Shown here one piece after another: positions 1-9,583 of a DNA stretch of 64,000 nt (positions are counted from its first letter, which is position 1; every line of letters starts with the position of its first letter). A model generated the notes under the pieces. That model had not been told where the DNA came from, made no database searches, and saw only the letters and a program-made list of their open reading frames with translations. The translations under genes were made by a program, and so were the position numbers. Source of the DNA: Pedobacter sp. PACM 27299 (GTDB lineage Bacteria; Bacteroidota; Bacteroidia; Sphingobacteriales; Sphingobacteriaceae); assembly GCF_001412655.1 (NCBI RefSeq), contig NZ_CP012996.1, forward strand, positions 868,001 through 932,000. The letters run 5' to 3'.

Positions 1-2125
1 CCTGTAACTGATTTGTAGAGGTGTTTTCATCTACAATGATATTATTGACTACTATACCTTTATACTTTAGCTTTTTTACAAACCCATTGATAGTTGCCAC
101 ATTTTTTTGTGAGTCAAAATTTCCAAGAAAAACAGCCTGATCTTCTATTTCCAGACCTGGTACCAAGAGCTGTGCAACGGGTTCAAATTTTTTGATTTTA
201 AGGTCAAATTTGAAGATCTGATCTTTATAATTGACGATGTCTGCTTTTAATGATGGAATATATGTTTTTGCGAGCGCTTTATAATAGGATGGAAGTGTAT
301 TTAGATCGTACTGACCCTTAATACTTGCATCTAAGATATCTGAATTGACAGTTAAGCTTCTATCTTTACCCATTCCACTAGCACTCAACTGGATTGAATC
401 GATATGGTATATGCCTTTAACATTATTAAGCTGAACGTGTTGTAAAAGAAGATTTCCCTGAATATTATCTAAATTATTTCCTGTAAAATTGGTGCTGAAT
501 ATCGCATCAATCTGAAGTGAATCTTTGTAGAGCTTCAGTGCTTTTAGTCTGGCATTTTTAATGTTGGCTTTAAAATTAAACTCTGGAAGTTTTCCATTTA
601 AATTTACTCCTCCATCAAAGACCATCTTAAGATTTTTGTCATCTACTTTCAGACTGCCATCAAAATACTTTTTCTCAAAAGTTCCATCTATTTCGATATT
701 TCTATACCTGTAATTATTAAAATCAATGTACTCAATATCTCCATCCAATCGTTCGGTAAGATTTTTGATCTCTGTTCCTCTGCCTTTGATGTTTAACGCT
801 GCTGTAATTTTTCCCAAGCTTTTTTCATTGATCAGGTCGCCTAAATTAAAATCATAGGTTTTTACATTGCCCGAATAGGAAGGAACTCCTTGTTTATCAA
901 TTTTCATATTGACATCAGAGACCAGGCGGCCAATTTTTGTTTTAAACTCGCCATAGGCGATAAAATCATTTTGGAAGCCAGTAAAGGAACCATTAAAATT
1001 TACGTTACCAAATTTGGAAATGATTTCAGGGATTTTCTTCGCTTTTTTTCCCGTTACACTACTGAGTAAATCGTCCAGATCTTTTTTATTGGTTCCTGCC
1101 ATCTCGATTTTAAGGTCCATAAAGGTCTCCTTAAGAACTGGCAACCCTTTAAGGGTAAAATCTCCCTTAATGTGTGTCGCTTTTCCTGCTTTAATCGCTA
1201 GTTTTTTTGCACGAAGATTTTTGACCAGACCTGTAATTTGTCCATCTACGTCTAGTTCTAAATTCATTTGATCTAGTTCAGAAGTAAAATAGGATACATC
1301 TCGGGAAGCAATATGACTATCCTTAAAACTGGCTTTCATTCTTACTTTGTTCACATAGTCTCTGAAGTCTCTGTACCGGCTAAAGCTCATTTTAAAGTAA
1401 TCCTTTAACCTGGAATGATTGGTTTCCAGTAACAAACGTTCCAACTCTATTTTATTAGAATCTACTGTAGCGAATGTGGTTAAGTTTTTAAGATAGAAGC
1501 CACTTTTTTCCTTGAATGTCAGATTTTTGATATTTGCTTGGAGAATGTGGTCTGTAGTGTTTAATTTTTCAAGAATACCATTCAAATTACTGAGCTGGAC
1601 ATCTTCAAAATTAATACCTCTTATTACGGTATCGTATTTATAGTTTTTGTACCTGAAACCAAAATTATTCAGGATAACACGATCGAAAGTTACTTTGAAA
1701 GGCTGCTTCTTTTTTACGGTAGGTGCCCCGGAGTCAAAGTAATCGATGATGAAATCTAGATTTGTGGTTCCGTCTTTATAAGTTTTGAGGAAAAACGCGC
1801 CGTTATTTAGTTGTACGGTATTGACATCTACAATTCTTTTTTTGAGAGAAAGCTGGTTTAGATCAACTAAAAATTTGGGGGTGTTTAACAGTGTATCCTT
1901 TTGTTGATCGAGTACCAGTAAGTTCTCCAGAACAAGGGATTTAAATGGTTTGATGTAAATTCCCGATAAGGATATGGTTGTATTTAGTTCTTTAGATAAA
2001 TAATCAGCTGCTTTTTTTGCGACAAAAGTCTGCACAGGCTTGAATTGAAGCGCGAATAATAGAATCGCAACTAGTAATAACACTGATGCAACAAACCAAA
2101 GAAGTATTTTTAATAGTTTTTTAAT
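1..2125 (-). CDS. TamB/AsmA-like envelope protein, N-terminal part (truncated by window edge)
   Basis: A frame open from about 2149 to position 1 encodes the N-terminal ~700 residues of a large envelope protein; the C-terminus lies outside the window. A hydrophobic anchor (LLWFVASVLLLVAILLFAL) sits near the N-terminus. It is followed by long stretches of beta-type repeats with many short Asn/Lys/Asp-rich strands, the pattern of AsmA/TamB proteins (translocation and assembly module, anchored in the inner membrane and spanning the periplasm). No ATG, GTG or TTG lies between the in-frame stop (TGA, 2152-2150) and the anchor. The best start is an ATT at 2125 giving MKKLLKILLW; a GTG at 2083 would cut into the anchor. 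The diagnostic C-terminal TamB domain is not visible, so the family call is by N-terminal character. It is divergent from tsaD with under 30 bp between the two starts. Confidence 0.72.
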   Translation of the reverse strand, partial: MKKLLKILLWFVASVLLLVAILLFALQFKPVQTFVAKKAADYLSKELNTTISLSGIYIKPFKSLVLENLLVLDQQKDTLLNTPKFLVDLNQLSLKKRIVDVNTVQLNNGAFFLKTYKDGTTNLDFIIDYFDSGAPTVKKKQPFKVTFDRVILNNFGFRYKNYKYDTVIRGINFEDVQLSNLNGILEKLNTTDHILQANIKNLTFKEKSGFYLKNLTTFATVDSNKIELERLLLETNHSRLKDYFKMSFSRYRDFRDYVNKVRMKASFKDSHIASRDVSYFTSELDQMNLELDVDGQITGLVKNLRAKKLAIKAGKATHIKGDFTLKGLPVLKETFMDLKIEMAGTNKKDLDDLLSSVTGKKAKKIPEIISKFGNVNFNGSFTGFQNDFIAYGEFKTKIGRLVSDVNMKIDKQGVPSYSGNVKTYDFNLGDLINEKSLGKITAALNIKGRGTEIKNLTERLDGDIEYIDFNNYRYRNIEIDGTFEKKYFDGSLKVDDKNLKMVFDGGVNLNGKLPEFNFKANIKNARLKALKLYKDSLQIDAIFSTNFTGNNLDNIQGNLLLQHVQLNNVKGIYHIDSIQLSASGMGKDRSLTVNSDILDASIKGQYDLNTLPSYYKALAKTYIPSLKADIVNYKDQIFKFDLKIKKFEPVAQLLVPGLEIEDQAVFLGNFDSQKNVATINGFVKKLKYKGIVVNNIIVDENTSTNQLQ

Positions 2126-2154
2126 AGTTTTGTAGCTTAATAATAATAATCATT

Positions 2155-3156
2155 GTGCCAATAATCCTCGCTATAGAATCTTCTTGTGATGAAACTTCGG
2201 TTGCTATTTGTAACAACGGCAAAATTACTGCCAATGTTATTGCAAACCAAACAATTCATGAAAATTATGGTGGTGTAATCCCTGAACTTGCTTCAAGGGT
2301 GCATCAACAAAATATTGTCCCTGTTATACAGCAAGCCTTAATTAATGCTAATGTAGACAAAAAGGAGCTAAATGCTGTCGCTTTTACCCGTGGACCTGGC
2401 TTATTAGGCTCATTATTAGTCGGAGTTTCATTTGCTAAATCGTTCGCTTTGGCGTTAAATTTACCACTAATTGCCGTAAATCATATGCATGCACATATTT
2501 TGGCTCACTTTATTGATGATCCAAAACCTGCTTTTCCTTTTTTATGTCTGACAGTTTCTGGCGGTCACACTCAGATTGTGTTGGTAAAGGATTATTTTGA
2601 TATGGAAATTGTGGGGGAGACACTTGATGATGCCGCAGGAGAAGCGTTTGATAAAACTGCAAAAATTTTAAACCTTCCATATCCTGGTGGACCATTGATT
2701 GATCGGCATGCGAAATCAGGAAATCCTCTGGCATTTAAATTTCCAGAACCTCAGATTAAAGAGCTGGATTTTAGTTTTAGCGGTTTAAAAACGTCTATCT
2801 TATATTTCATCCGAAAGCAAGAAAAGGAAAACCCTGACTTTATATCGGAACATTTAGATGATATTTGCGCTTCAGTTCAATATAGTATTGTTCATATTTT
2901 GTTGAACAAATTGAAGAAGGCTGCTCAACAATATGGAATTAAGGAAATTGCAATTGCTGGTGGGGTTTCTGCAAATAGTGGCTTACGTGATGGATTGGAA
3001 AAAACAGCTATGGACTTAGGTTGGAATGTTTATATTCCAGCTTTCGAATATTGCACGGATAATGCAGCAATGATTGCTATTGCGGGTTATCAGAAATACT
3101 TAAATGCGGATTTTGTGGGACAGGATACTGCGCCATTATCCAGAATGAATTTTTAA
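2155..3156 (+). CDS. tsaD: tRNA N6-adenosine threonylcarbamoyltransferase TsaD
   Basis: TsaD transfers the threonylcarbamoyl group from TC-AMP to A37 of ANN-decoding tRNAs, working with TsaB and TsaE in the cytoplasm. The 333 residues match the usual family length. Visible signatures are IESSCDET at residues 7-14, the metal-binding HMHAH (His110 and His114), SGGHTQ at 135-140, and the C-terminal GGVSANSGLR segment followed by a DNAAMIA motif near residue 300. The start is GTG at 2155; no in-frame ATG lies upstream, and the IESSCDET box needs only a few residues before it. A small membrane protein gene follows after 17 bp, and the pair ends at a palindromic terminator shared with recA. Confidence 0.96.
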   Translation: MPIILAIESSCDETSVAICNNGKITANVIANQTIHENYGGVIPELASRVHQQNIVPVIQQALINANVDKKELNAVAFTRGPGLLGSLLVGVSFAKSFALALNLPLIAVNHMHAHILAHFIDDPKPAFPFLCLTVSGGHTQIVLVKDYFDMEIVGETLDDAAGEAFDKTAKILNLPYPGGPLIDRHAKSGNPLAFKFPEPQIKELDFSFSGLKTSILYFIRKQEKENPDFISEHLDDICASVQYSIVHILLNKLKKAAQQYGIKEIAIAGGVSANSGLRDGLEKTAMDLGWNVYIPAFEYCTDNAAMIAIAGYQKYLNADFVGQDTAPLSRMNF

Positions 3157-3173
3157 TATAAGAACAGCTAATT

Positions 3174-3356
3174 ATGAGTGCTACGAGTTTTATTTTTTTC
3201 GGCTTAATGCTGATTCCCTTCATCATTTTTATCATTTGGTTGATAAAACAGGATAAACAGAAAAATTACCTTGGTTTAGCTGTTTTGCTAGCTGCAATTA
3301 TTGTAGCCATTATTGTGGCTATTTATGTTGATGCAAAATACATGAAACTTCAGTAG
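3174..3356 (+). CDS. small two-span membrane protein, function unknown
   Basis: A 60-residue protein with two hydrophobic helices (about residues 4-24 and 32-52) joined by a short charged loop (KQDKQKN). It starts with ATG 17 bp after tsaD and ends just before the palindromic terminator, so it is probably co-transcribed with tsaD. No motif or family is recognised. Composition and spacing fit a real small membrane protein rather than a chance frame, since the opposite strand here carries no gene. Confidence 0.6.
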   Translation: MSATSFIFFGLMLIPFIIFIIWLIKQDKQKNYLGLAVLLAAIIVAIIVAIYVDAKYMKLQ

Positions 3357-3390
3357 TCCATCAAGATTCATTTAATGGATCCAGAAGATA

Positions 3391-3436
3391 AACATAAAAA
3401 AAGGGGTGATCAATTGATCACCCCTTTTTTTATGTT
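3391..3436. terminator. bidirectional terminator, 46-bp perfect palindrome
   Basis: An A-run, GGGGTGATCA, its mirror and a T-run form a perfect 46-bp palindrome with no unpaired spacer (23 + 23 bp, centre between 3413 and 3414). It lies between the convergent tsaD/small-membrane-protein unit (+) and recA (-), with a 7-T tract on each strand, so it can terminate both. Confidence 0.85.
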
Positions 3437-3457
3437 ACGCCCATTAGGCATTCAGCA

Positions 3458-4480
3458 TTATGCTTGTGCAGGAAGTTCTTCCAGTTTATCACCGGTTACT
3501 TCTGCTCTGATTTTTGCTTCAATTTCTTCAGATAATTCAGGGTTATCCAATAACAATTGTTTTACCGCATCTCTTCCCTGACCAAGTTTCGTTTCTCCAT
3601 AGGAGAACCAAGAACCTGCTTTTTTAATGATATTAAAATCAACACCTAAGTCGATAATTTCACCTACTTTAGAAATACCTTCTCCGAACATAATGTCGAA
3701 TTCAGCAATCCTGAAAGGCGGAGCAACTTTATTTTTTACAATTTTTACTTTTACTCTATTTCCAGAAACTTCATCAGAATCTTTAATTTGAGAAGTTCTA
3801 CGGATATCTAAACGTACTGATGCATAGAATTTTAATGCATTACCACCAGTAGTAGTTTCCGGGTTACCGAACATCACACCAATTTTTTCACGTAATTGGT
3901 TGATGAAAATACAGCAACATCCTGTTTTTGCAATCGTTCCGGTTAGTTTACGCAATGCCTGTGACATTAAACGTGCTTGTAATCCCATTTTAGAATCACC
4001 CATTTCGCCTTCAATCTCTGCCTTTGGTACCAATGCCGCAACAGAGTCAATTACAATGACATCAATAGCTCCTGATCTGATCAGGTTATCAGCGATCTCT
4101 AAAGCCTGCTCGCCATTGTCTGGTTGAGAAATCAATAGGTTATCTACATCAACGCCTAATTTCTTTGCATAATTTTTATCAAATGCATGTTCTGCATCGA
4201 TAAAAGCTGCAATTCCACCCTTTTTCTGCGCTTCTGCAATAATATGCGTTGCTAAAGTTGTTTTACCAGACGATTCAGGACCGTATATTTCTATTACTCT
4301 TCCTTTTGGAACACCACCAATGCCTAAAGCAATGTCTAAACTGATAGATCCTGTGGAAATAGATTCAATAGGCTCTACAGCATTGTCGCCTAATTTCATT
4401 ACGGTACCCTTACCATAAGACTTCTCTAACTTATCTAAAGTAAGTTGTAATGCTTTTAATTTGTCTGCGTTTACGCTCAT
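3458..4480 (-). CDS. recA: recombinase RecA
   Basis: RecA forms ATP-dependent filaments on single-stranded DNA, drives strand exchange and stimulates LexA-type autoproteolysis. The 340 residues are typical. The Walker A box GPESSGKT is at residues 67-74, and Walker B ([12 protein letters not shown]) and the L1/L2 loop regions with [22 protein letters not shown] are all present. The start is ATG at 4480, followed by the usual [12 protein letters not shown] strong promoter lies about 70 bp upstream (4559-4588). It shares a palindromic terminator with tsaD; nth lies upstream on the same strand, separated by this promoter. No SOS box of a known Bacteroidota type was recognised. Confidence 0.98.
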   Translation of the reverse strand: MSVNADKLKALQLTLDKLEKSYGKGTVMKLGDNAVEPIESISTGSISLDIALGIGGVPKGRVIEIYGPESSGKTTLATHIIAEAQKKGGIAAFIDAEHAFDKNYAKKLGVDVDNLLISQPDNGEQALEIADNLIRSGAIDVIVIDSVAALVPKAEIEGEMGDSKMGLQARLMSQALRKLTGTIAKTGCCCIFINQLREKIGVMFGNPETTTGGNALKFYASVRLDIRRTSQIKDSDEVSGNRVKVKIVKNKVAPPFRIAEFDIMFGEGISKVGEIIDLGVDFNIIKKAGSWFSYGETKLGQGRDAVKQLLLDNPELSEEIEAKIRAEVTGDKLEELPAQA

Positions 4481-4558
4481 ATTGTTAAATTCTGGGAGTA
4501 AGATAAAATATTACCGTTGGAAGAACAAATAACCTTACTTACATGCTAATTATCTTAG

Positions 4559-4588
4559 CAAAGATAACGATTGTTTAATGTAAAGCAA
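4559..4588 (-). promoter_or_regulatory. recA promoter (Bacteroidota primary sigma type)
   Basis: On the minus strand TTG (4588-4586) is followed after exactly 19 bp by TATCTTTG (4566-4559). This matches the phylum consensus TTG / 19 bp / TAnnTTTG in full. The expected start of transcription is about 4551, giving a leader near 70 nt. Confidence 0.75.
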
Positions 4589-4611
4589 GAAATAAAATAA
4601 TTATTATTTGA

Positions 4612-5280
4612 TCAAGCCAGTGTGTCGCTAATTATTTTAGTTTTTTTATTATTTTGTTGAAAATATTTACAAATATTGGTGATCTCACAAATGCTGCATT
4701 TCGGGGATCTGGCCAGGCAAACATACCTTCCATGTAAAATTAGCCAGTGGTGAGCCACATGAATGGTGTGCTCAGGTAGGTGCTTTACCAGGTCTTTTTC
4801 TACAGCGAGCGGCGTTTTTCCTGCTGAGAGGCCGATTCTCCTGGAAACTCTATACACATGGGTATCTACAGCCATTGCAGGAGCATTGTAAATGACAGAT
4901 GCGATTACGTTTGCCGTTTTTCGACCTACACCCGGCATCTTTTGTAATTGGTCAATATCAGAAGGAACCACATTATTAAAATCATTTAATAACATTTGGG
5001 CCATTCCTACCAGGTGTTTTGCCTTGTTATTCGGGTAACTCACACTTCTAATGTAATCAAAAACGATATCTGGAGTAACCTCAGACAAGGCTTTTGCATT
5101 TGGAAAACGTTGAAAAAGTGCAGGTGTTACCTGATTGATTCGTTTATCCGTGCATTGAGCAGAAAGAATTACGGCCACTAATAATTGGTATGGATTATTG
5201 TAATGCAATTCCGTTTCAGCATCTGGCTGTTTGGCTGCAAAGTGTTCGACAAAAAGTTTGTACCGGTCTTTTTTGAGCAT
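4612..5280 (-). CDS. nth: endonuclease III (Nth), base-excision DNA glycosylase/AP lyase
   Basis: Nth removes oxidised pyrimidines and cleaves the abasic strand. The 222 residues show the helix-hairpin-helix MPGVGRKTANV with catalytic Lys121, the second catalytic residue Asp139 (AVDTHVYRV), and a [4Fe-4S] motif with Cys188, 195, 198 and 204 in C-x6-C-x2-C-x5-C spacing. The chosen start is ATG at 5280 (MLKKDRYK); a TTG two codons further upstream (5286) is also in frame but unnecessary. The gene lies upstream of recA on the same strand, so two DNA-repair genes sit side by side, but recA has its own promoter between them. Confidence 0.96.
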   Translation of the reverse strand: MLKKDRYKLFVEHFAAKQPDAETELHYNNPYQLLVAVILSAQCTDKRINQVTPALFQRFPNAKALSEVTPDIVFDYIRSVSYPNNKAKHLVGMAQMLLNDFNNVVPSDIDQLQKMPGVGRKTANVIASVIYNAPAMAVDTHVYRVSRRIGLSAGKTPLAVEKDLVKHLPEHTIHVAHHWLILHGRYVCLARSPKCSICEITNICKYFQQNNKKTKIISDTLA

Positions 5281-5475
5281 GCGCAAATATAATGAGAAGA
5301 ACTTAGGAAGGATTCATAAATCTACAGGAAAAAATAGCAAACTATAAATACTGGCTTACAGATGATGTACTATTCAAAATCGTCTGGCTGTCCTTCCTCC
5401 AGAATAGGTGGAAATGCTGAAGGAATATAGAAAAAACTGCTAATGAGTTGAAAATAAGCAGTAAAACATTTAAAA

Positions 5476-5505
5476 TGAAAAAGCTGCCAGTAAATCTGGC
5501 AGCTT
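5476..5505 (-). terminator. rho-independent terminator of the small gene at 5521-5712
   Basis: AAGCTGCCAG (5481-5490), a 5-nt loop and CTGGCAGCTT (5496-5505) form a 10-bp perfect stem. On the minus strand it is followed by a T-rich tract, 16 nt after the stop codon of the preceding gene. Confidence 0.75.
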
Positions 5506-5520
5506 CAATTCGTTTTTAAA

Positions 5521-5712
5521 TTACTTGGCTCTGGAGTAGGCTAAAATTTTCGCGATGGTTTCATCGGAAGGATTTTTCCTTAAGCCATCCAGTTGGGGCC
5601 TAATTTGGTCATAGAACATCGTATCGAGTTCTATAACTACATCTGCAGCAGGTTTTTCCTGCTTTTGCACTGAGCAATTTAACTGGTTAAAAGAAGTAAA
5701 AGTTTCCATCAT
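5521..5712 (-). CDS. small protein of unknown function
   Basis: About 63 residues from the tandem ATG pair at 5712/5709 (MMETFTSFNQLN...); a GTG further upstream at 5736 would add eight residues. The sequence is acidic in the middle (VVIELDTMFYDQIRP) and ends with LRKNPSDETIAKILAYSRAK, a helical tail. No signal peptide or membrane span is seen and no family is recognised. A clean terminator directly behind it supports a real transcript. It sits alone between nth and a sigma factor gene, all on the same strand. Confidence 0.5.
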   Translation of the reverse strand: MMETFTSFNQLNCSVQKQEKPAADVVIELDTMFYDQIRPQLDGLRKNPSDETIAKILAYSRAK

Positions 5713-5934
5713 AAGCAACAATAAATGTTCGTTCACTAATATAAACGTTATTGTTTTACATTTATTTTAACCTAAACTACATTTTATGTAACTAGTTTGT
5801 TGCATCTTTTCCGGCGCATTACCTCGATTTTTCAGAAGGGGAGTATTGCTGATTTAAAGGGCGAATTACAACTCATTCGACCTGTAATATCAACAATTAT
5901 CAAATGAGAGTAAACGATCTTTAATATGGATTTA

Positions 5935-6510
5935 TCAGGAAATTTCTTTCACTTTCATCATTTTTCTTAGATTACTCAAAGCATAGCGCATCCTTCCCAA
6001 GGCGGTATTAATGCTTACGTCTGTAAGTTCTGCAATTTCTTTAAAACTCAGATCGGCATAATGGCGCATAATGAGCACTTCTTTCTGATCATCCGGCAAT
6101 AAATGAATCATTGCGCGAAGGTCAAAATGTGTTTGTTCTCTCAGCATCTTTTCTTCAGCACTTTCTTCATGAATCTGAAGTAAGTTAAAGATGTCTGTAC
6201 CGTCGGCGCTAGTAATGATAGGTGCACGTTTTTCACGTCTAAAATAATCGATCACTAAGTTATGCGCAATTCTCATTACCCAAGGTAAGAATTTACCTTC
6301 TTCATTGTATCGACCAGATCTAAGCGTATTGATCACCTTTATAAAAGCATCCTGAAAAATATCCTCTGCGAGGTATTGATCTTTTACTAAAAGATAGATG
6401 GAGGTGTATATTTTCGACTTGTGTCTTTTGAGAAGCTCTTCTAAAACCGATTCCTCACCGGTAAGATATGACTTCACCAAGTCCTGATCACTATATAATT
6501 CTAATTTCAT
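5935..6510 (-). CDS. sigma-70 family (ECF-type) RNA polymerase sigma factor
   Basis: A 191-residue sigma factor with region 2 (about residues 22-95: KSKIYTSIYLLVKDQYLAEDIFQDAFIKV and the -10-reading WVMRIAHNLVIDYFRREKR) and region 4 (about 130-185: LLPDDQKEVLIMRHYADLSFKEIAELTDVSINTALGRMRYAL, a helix-turn-helix). Regions 1.1 and 3 are absent, as in ECF sigmas. No anti-sigma gene (FecR or zinc-binding type) is adjacent. This fits the group of Bacteroidota ECF-like factors without a linked anti-sigma; the regulon cannot be inferred. It is divergent from uvrA across about 257 bp. Confidence 0.9.
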   Translation of the reverse strand: MKLELYSDQDLVKSYLTGEESVLEELLKRHKSKIYTSIYLLVKDQYLAEDIFQDAFIKVINTLRSGRYNEEGKFLPWVMRIAHNLVIDYFRREKRAPIITSADGTDIFNLLQIHEESAEEKMLREQTHFDLRAMIHLLPDDQKEVLIMRHYADLSFKEIAELTDVSINTALGRMRYALSNLRKMMKVKEIS

Positions 6511-6767
6511 AGGAGTATCCGTACTAATAAGTTCCCTGCTAATTGCTATAAAATACTTAGTAGATGTTTTAATCGATATCTTTCTCCTGTTAGTTAGTGG
6601 TTTAGTTTGTCTGTTAGTTCCCCAAAAGAACCAATTTTTTATCAGAATCCAATAGAAAAACTGTTAAAAAAAATTAAAACCGGATCGAAGGCCTTATTTT
6701 TGCATGAGCTCAAAAATGGCAATATTGCTTTTTTTGGGTTATCTTAGCACTATTCTATCCATATTCA

Positions 6768-9569
6768 ATGAATAACGAAATCGATAAAGATCCACATCAA
6801 CATATCATTATAAAGGGTGCCAGAGTCCATAATCTGAAGAATATAGACGTTGCAATCCCTAAAAACAAACTAGTGGTCATCACCGGAATGTCAGGTTCAG
6901 GGAAGTCATCCCTGGCTTTTGATACGCTATATGCCGAAGGTCAAAGACGTTATGTAGAAAGTCTTTCCTCTTATGCCCGCCAATTTATGGGTAGAATGAA
7001 CAAACCGGATGTAGATTATATTAAAGGGATCGCACCAGCAATTGCGATTGAGCAAAAGGTGATCACTTCAAATCCGAGGTCTACAGTAGGTACTTCTACA
7101 GAAATTTACGACTACCTGAAGCTATTGTTTTCCAGAATAGGCAAAACCTTTTCACCGGTATCGGGCGAAATCGTGAAAAAAGATACGGTGAGCACAGTGG
7201 TGGATTTTATCTCTGGATTGGAGCCGGAAAGTGTAGTCACGATTTTTTGCCCATTATTTCCGCACAACAACAGGTCTATTAAAGAAGAATTGGCGGTATT
7301 ACTGCAAAAAGGTTTTCTTAGAATCTTTTATAAAGGAGAGATTTTGAAAATAGAAGGCATTCTTGAGGATACTTCATTTGAAGATTTTGAACTGTCGGAT
7401 GCCGATACCGTGAGAATTCTGATCGATCGGATTGTGGTGAATACAGATGAGGAAACCTTAAGCCGTGTGGCGGATTCTGTGCAAACAGGCTTTTTTGAAG
7501 GAAAAGGTGATCTATACGTAGAACATGATGGTAAATCGAATCATTTCTGTGACCGTTTTGAACTGGATGGCATTCGTTTCGATGAACCAACGCCTAATTT
7601 CTTCAGTTTCAACAACCCTTATGGTGCTTGTAAAAAATGTGAAGGCTACGGAAATGTAATTGGAATTGACGAAGATCTCGTGATTCCTGACAAGAGTAAA
7701 AGCTTATATGATAATGCAATCGCCCCATGGCGAGGAGAAAAAATGCGCGAATGGCTGAATAAGCTCATTAAGAACGCAGATAAATTTAACTTTCCTATCC
7801 ACCGTCCATTTAACGAGCTTACTGAAGTGCAGCAAAGGTTGATCTGGACTGGGAATAAGTATTTTGCTGGATTAGATGCCTTTTTCAAAGAATTGGAAGA
7901 GCAGACGTTTAAAATTCAATACCGGGTAATGCTGTCCAGGTATCGTGGAAAAACCGTTTGTCCCGATTGTAAGGGCTCAAGATTACGCAAGGATGCTTCC
8001 TATGTGAAGATCAACGGCAAGTCAATTATTGATGTGGTTTTGATGCCTTTGGAAACTATCCTTAATTTTTTCAATCATTTGAAGCTATCTGATAATGATA
8101 CAAAAATTGCAAAGCGACTATTGGCCGAAATTAGTAGTCGCGTACTGTTCTTAAATAACGTAGGGTTGGGCTATCTGACCTTAAACCGCTTATCTAACAC
8201 CTTATCGGGTGGAGAATCGCAAAGAATTAACCTGGCCACTTCCTTAGGAAGTAGTTTGGTGGGTTCTATTTATGTTTTGGATGAGCCAAGTATCGGTTTA
8301 CACCCAAGAGACACCAATAAACTGATTGAAGTACTCATCTCTTTGAGAAACGTTGGGAATACGGTTTTGGTGGTCGAGCATGAAGAGGAAATGATGAAGG
8401 CTGCAGACCATATTATAGATATAGGCCCTGAAGCGGGAACTCATGGTGGTCACCTCGTATTCAGCGGGACTTATAAAGAAATTATAAAAGATAAAAACAG
8501 CCTTACCGGACGTTACCTTTCCGGAGCCGAAAAGATTGCAATTCCTACGATGAGAAGGACATGGAAAGACCATGTGCTGATTAAAGGTGCCAGGGAAAAC
8601 AACCTGAAAAATATTGATGTGAAATTTCCTTTAGGTGTTTTCACTGTAGTGACTGGTGTTTCTGGAAGTGGAAAAACCAGTTTAATCAAAAAGATCTTAT
8701 ATCCTGCTTTACAAAAGGCGATAGGTAACTATGCTGGTGAGCAAACCGGTGCTTATGATGGCATTTACGGGGATTATGAATTGGTGAGTCAGGTAGAAAT
8801 GGTAGATCAGAATCCAATTGGCAGATCATCCAGATCCAATCCTGTAACCTATGTAAAGGCCTGGGATGATGTAAGGGCATTGTTTTCAGCTTTACCTGCT
8901 TCAAAAGCTGCCGGCTTAAAGCCTGCGGCATTCTCCTTCAACGTGGAAGGCGGACGCTGTGATGTTTGTCAGGGGGAAGGGGAAGTGAAAATTGAAATGC
9001 AATTCATGGCCGACATTTATCTTCCTTGCGAAGCTTGTGGCGGAAGAAGGTTTAAGCAACAGGTACTCGACATCACTTATAATGATAAAAATGTTGCGGA
9101 TATCCTGGATATGACCATTGATGAAGCCGTTGGATTTTTCAAGGGTGAACCAAAAATTTTAACTAAACTACAGCCATTAGTAGATGTTGGCCTAGGTTAT
9201 GTACACCTTGGTCAGTCTTCAAATACCTTATCTGGTGGAGAAGCCCAGCGCATCAAACTTGCTTCATTTTTGATCAAAGGAAACAATGCAAACAAGACCT
9301 TATTCATCTTTGATGAGCCAACAACTGGTTTGCATTTCCACGATATCAAGAAACTGCTGATCGCTTTGAATACTTTGATTGAACAAGGAAATACAATTCT
9401 GGTGATAGAGCACAATATGGACATGATTAAATCTGCGGATTGGATCATTGACATTGGTCCGGAAGGTGGCGATAAAGGTGGTCATGTTGTTTTTGAAGGT
9501 ACGCCAGAAGATTTGGTATCCGCTAATTCATCATATACTGCGAAGTATTTATCAGCACACATGAAATAA
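6768..9569 (+). CDS. uvrA: UvrA-type excinuclease ABC subunit A (possibly a paralogue with altered first zinc module)
   Basis: A 933-residue twin-ABC ATPase of nucleotide excision repair that scans DNA for lesions with UvrB. The first Walker [10 protein letters not shown] is at residues 40-48 and the second (GVSGSGKT) is near 630. ABC signatures are [12 protein letters not shown] and [12 protein letters not shown], and Walker B is [13 protein letters not shown] and [13 protein letters not shown]. The second zinc module is intact (CDVC...CEAC, C-x2-C-x19-C-x2-C). In the first, the pair CKKC after FSFNNPYGA is present, but the upstream CxxC of canonical UvrA is replaced by HFCDRF, leaving one cysteine. 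The region after [17 protein letters not shown] also departs from the canonical form. This could therefore be a paralogue; no uvrB is nearby. ATG at 6768. Confidence 0.9.
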   Translation: MNNEIDKDPHQHIIIKGARVHNLKNIDVAIPKNKLVVITGMSGSGKSSLAFDTLYAEGQRRYVESLSSYARQFMGRMNKPDVDYIKGIAPAIAIEQKVITSNPRSTVGTSTEIYDYLKLLFSRIGKTFSPVSGEIVKKDTVSTVVDFISGLEPESVVTIFCPLFPHNNRSIKEELAVLLQKGFLRIFYKGEILKIEGILEDTSFEDFELSDADTVRILIDRIVVNTDEETLSRVADSVQTGFFEGKGDLYVEHDGKSNHFCDRFELDGIRFDEPTPNFFSFNNPYGACKKCEGYGNVIGIDEDLVIPDKSKSLYDNAIAPWRGEKMREWLNKLIKNADKFNFPIHRPFNELTEVQQRLIWTGNKYFAGLDAFFKELEEQTFKIQYRVMLSRYRGKTVCPDCKGSRLRKDASYVKINGKSIIDVVLMPLETILNFFNHLKLSDNDTKIAKRLLAEISSRVLFLNNVGLGYLTLNRLSNTLSGGESQRINLATSLGSSLVGSIYVLDEPSIGLHPRDTNKLIEVLISLRNVGNTVLVVEHEEEMMKAADHIIDIGPEAGTHGGHLVFSGTYKEIIKDKNSLTGRYLSGAEKIAIPTMRRTWKDHVLIKGARENNLKNIDVKFPLGVFTVVTGVSGSGKTSLIKKILYPALQKAIGNYAGEQTGAYDGIYGDYELVSQVEMVDQNPIGRSSRSNPVTYVKAWDDVRALFSALPASKAAGLKPAAFSFNVEGGRCDVCQGEGEVKIEMQFMADIYLPCEACGGRRFKQQVLDITYNDKNVADILDMTIDEAVGFFKGEPKILTKLQPLVDVGLGYVHLGQSSNTLSGGEAQRIKLASFLIKGNNANKTLFIFDEPTTGLHFHDIKKLLIALNTLIEQGNTILVIEHNMDMIKSADWIIDIGPEGGDKGGHVVFEGTPEDLVSANSSYTAKYLSAHMK

Positions 9570-9583
9570 TTGTATCTTCGCGC

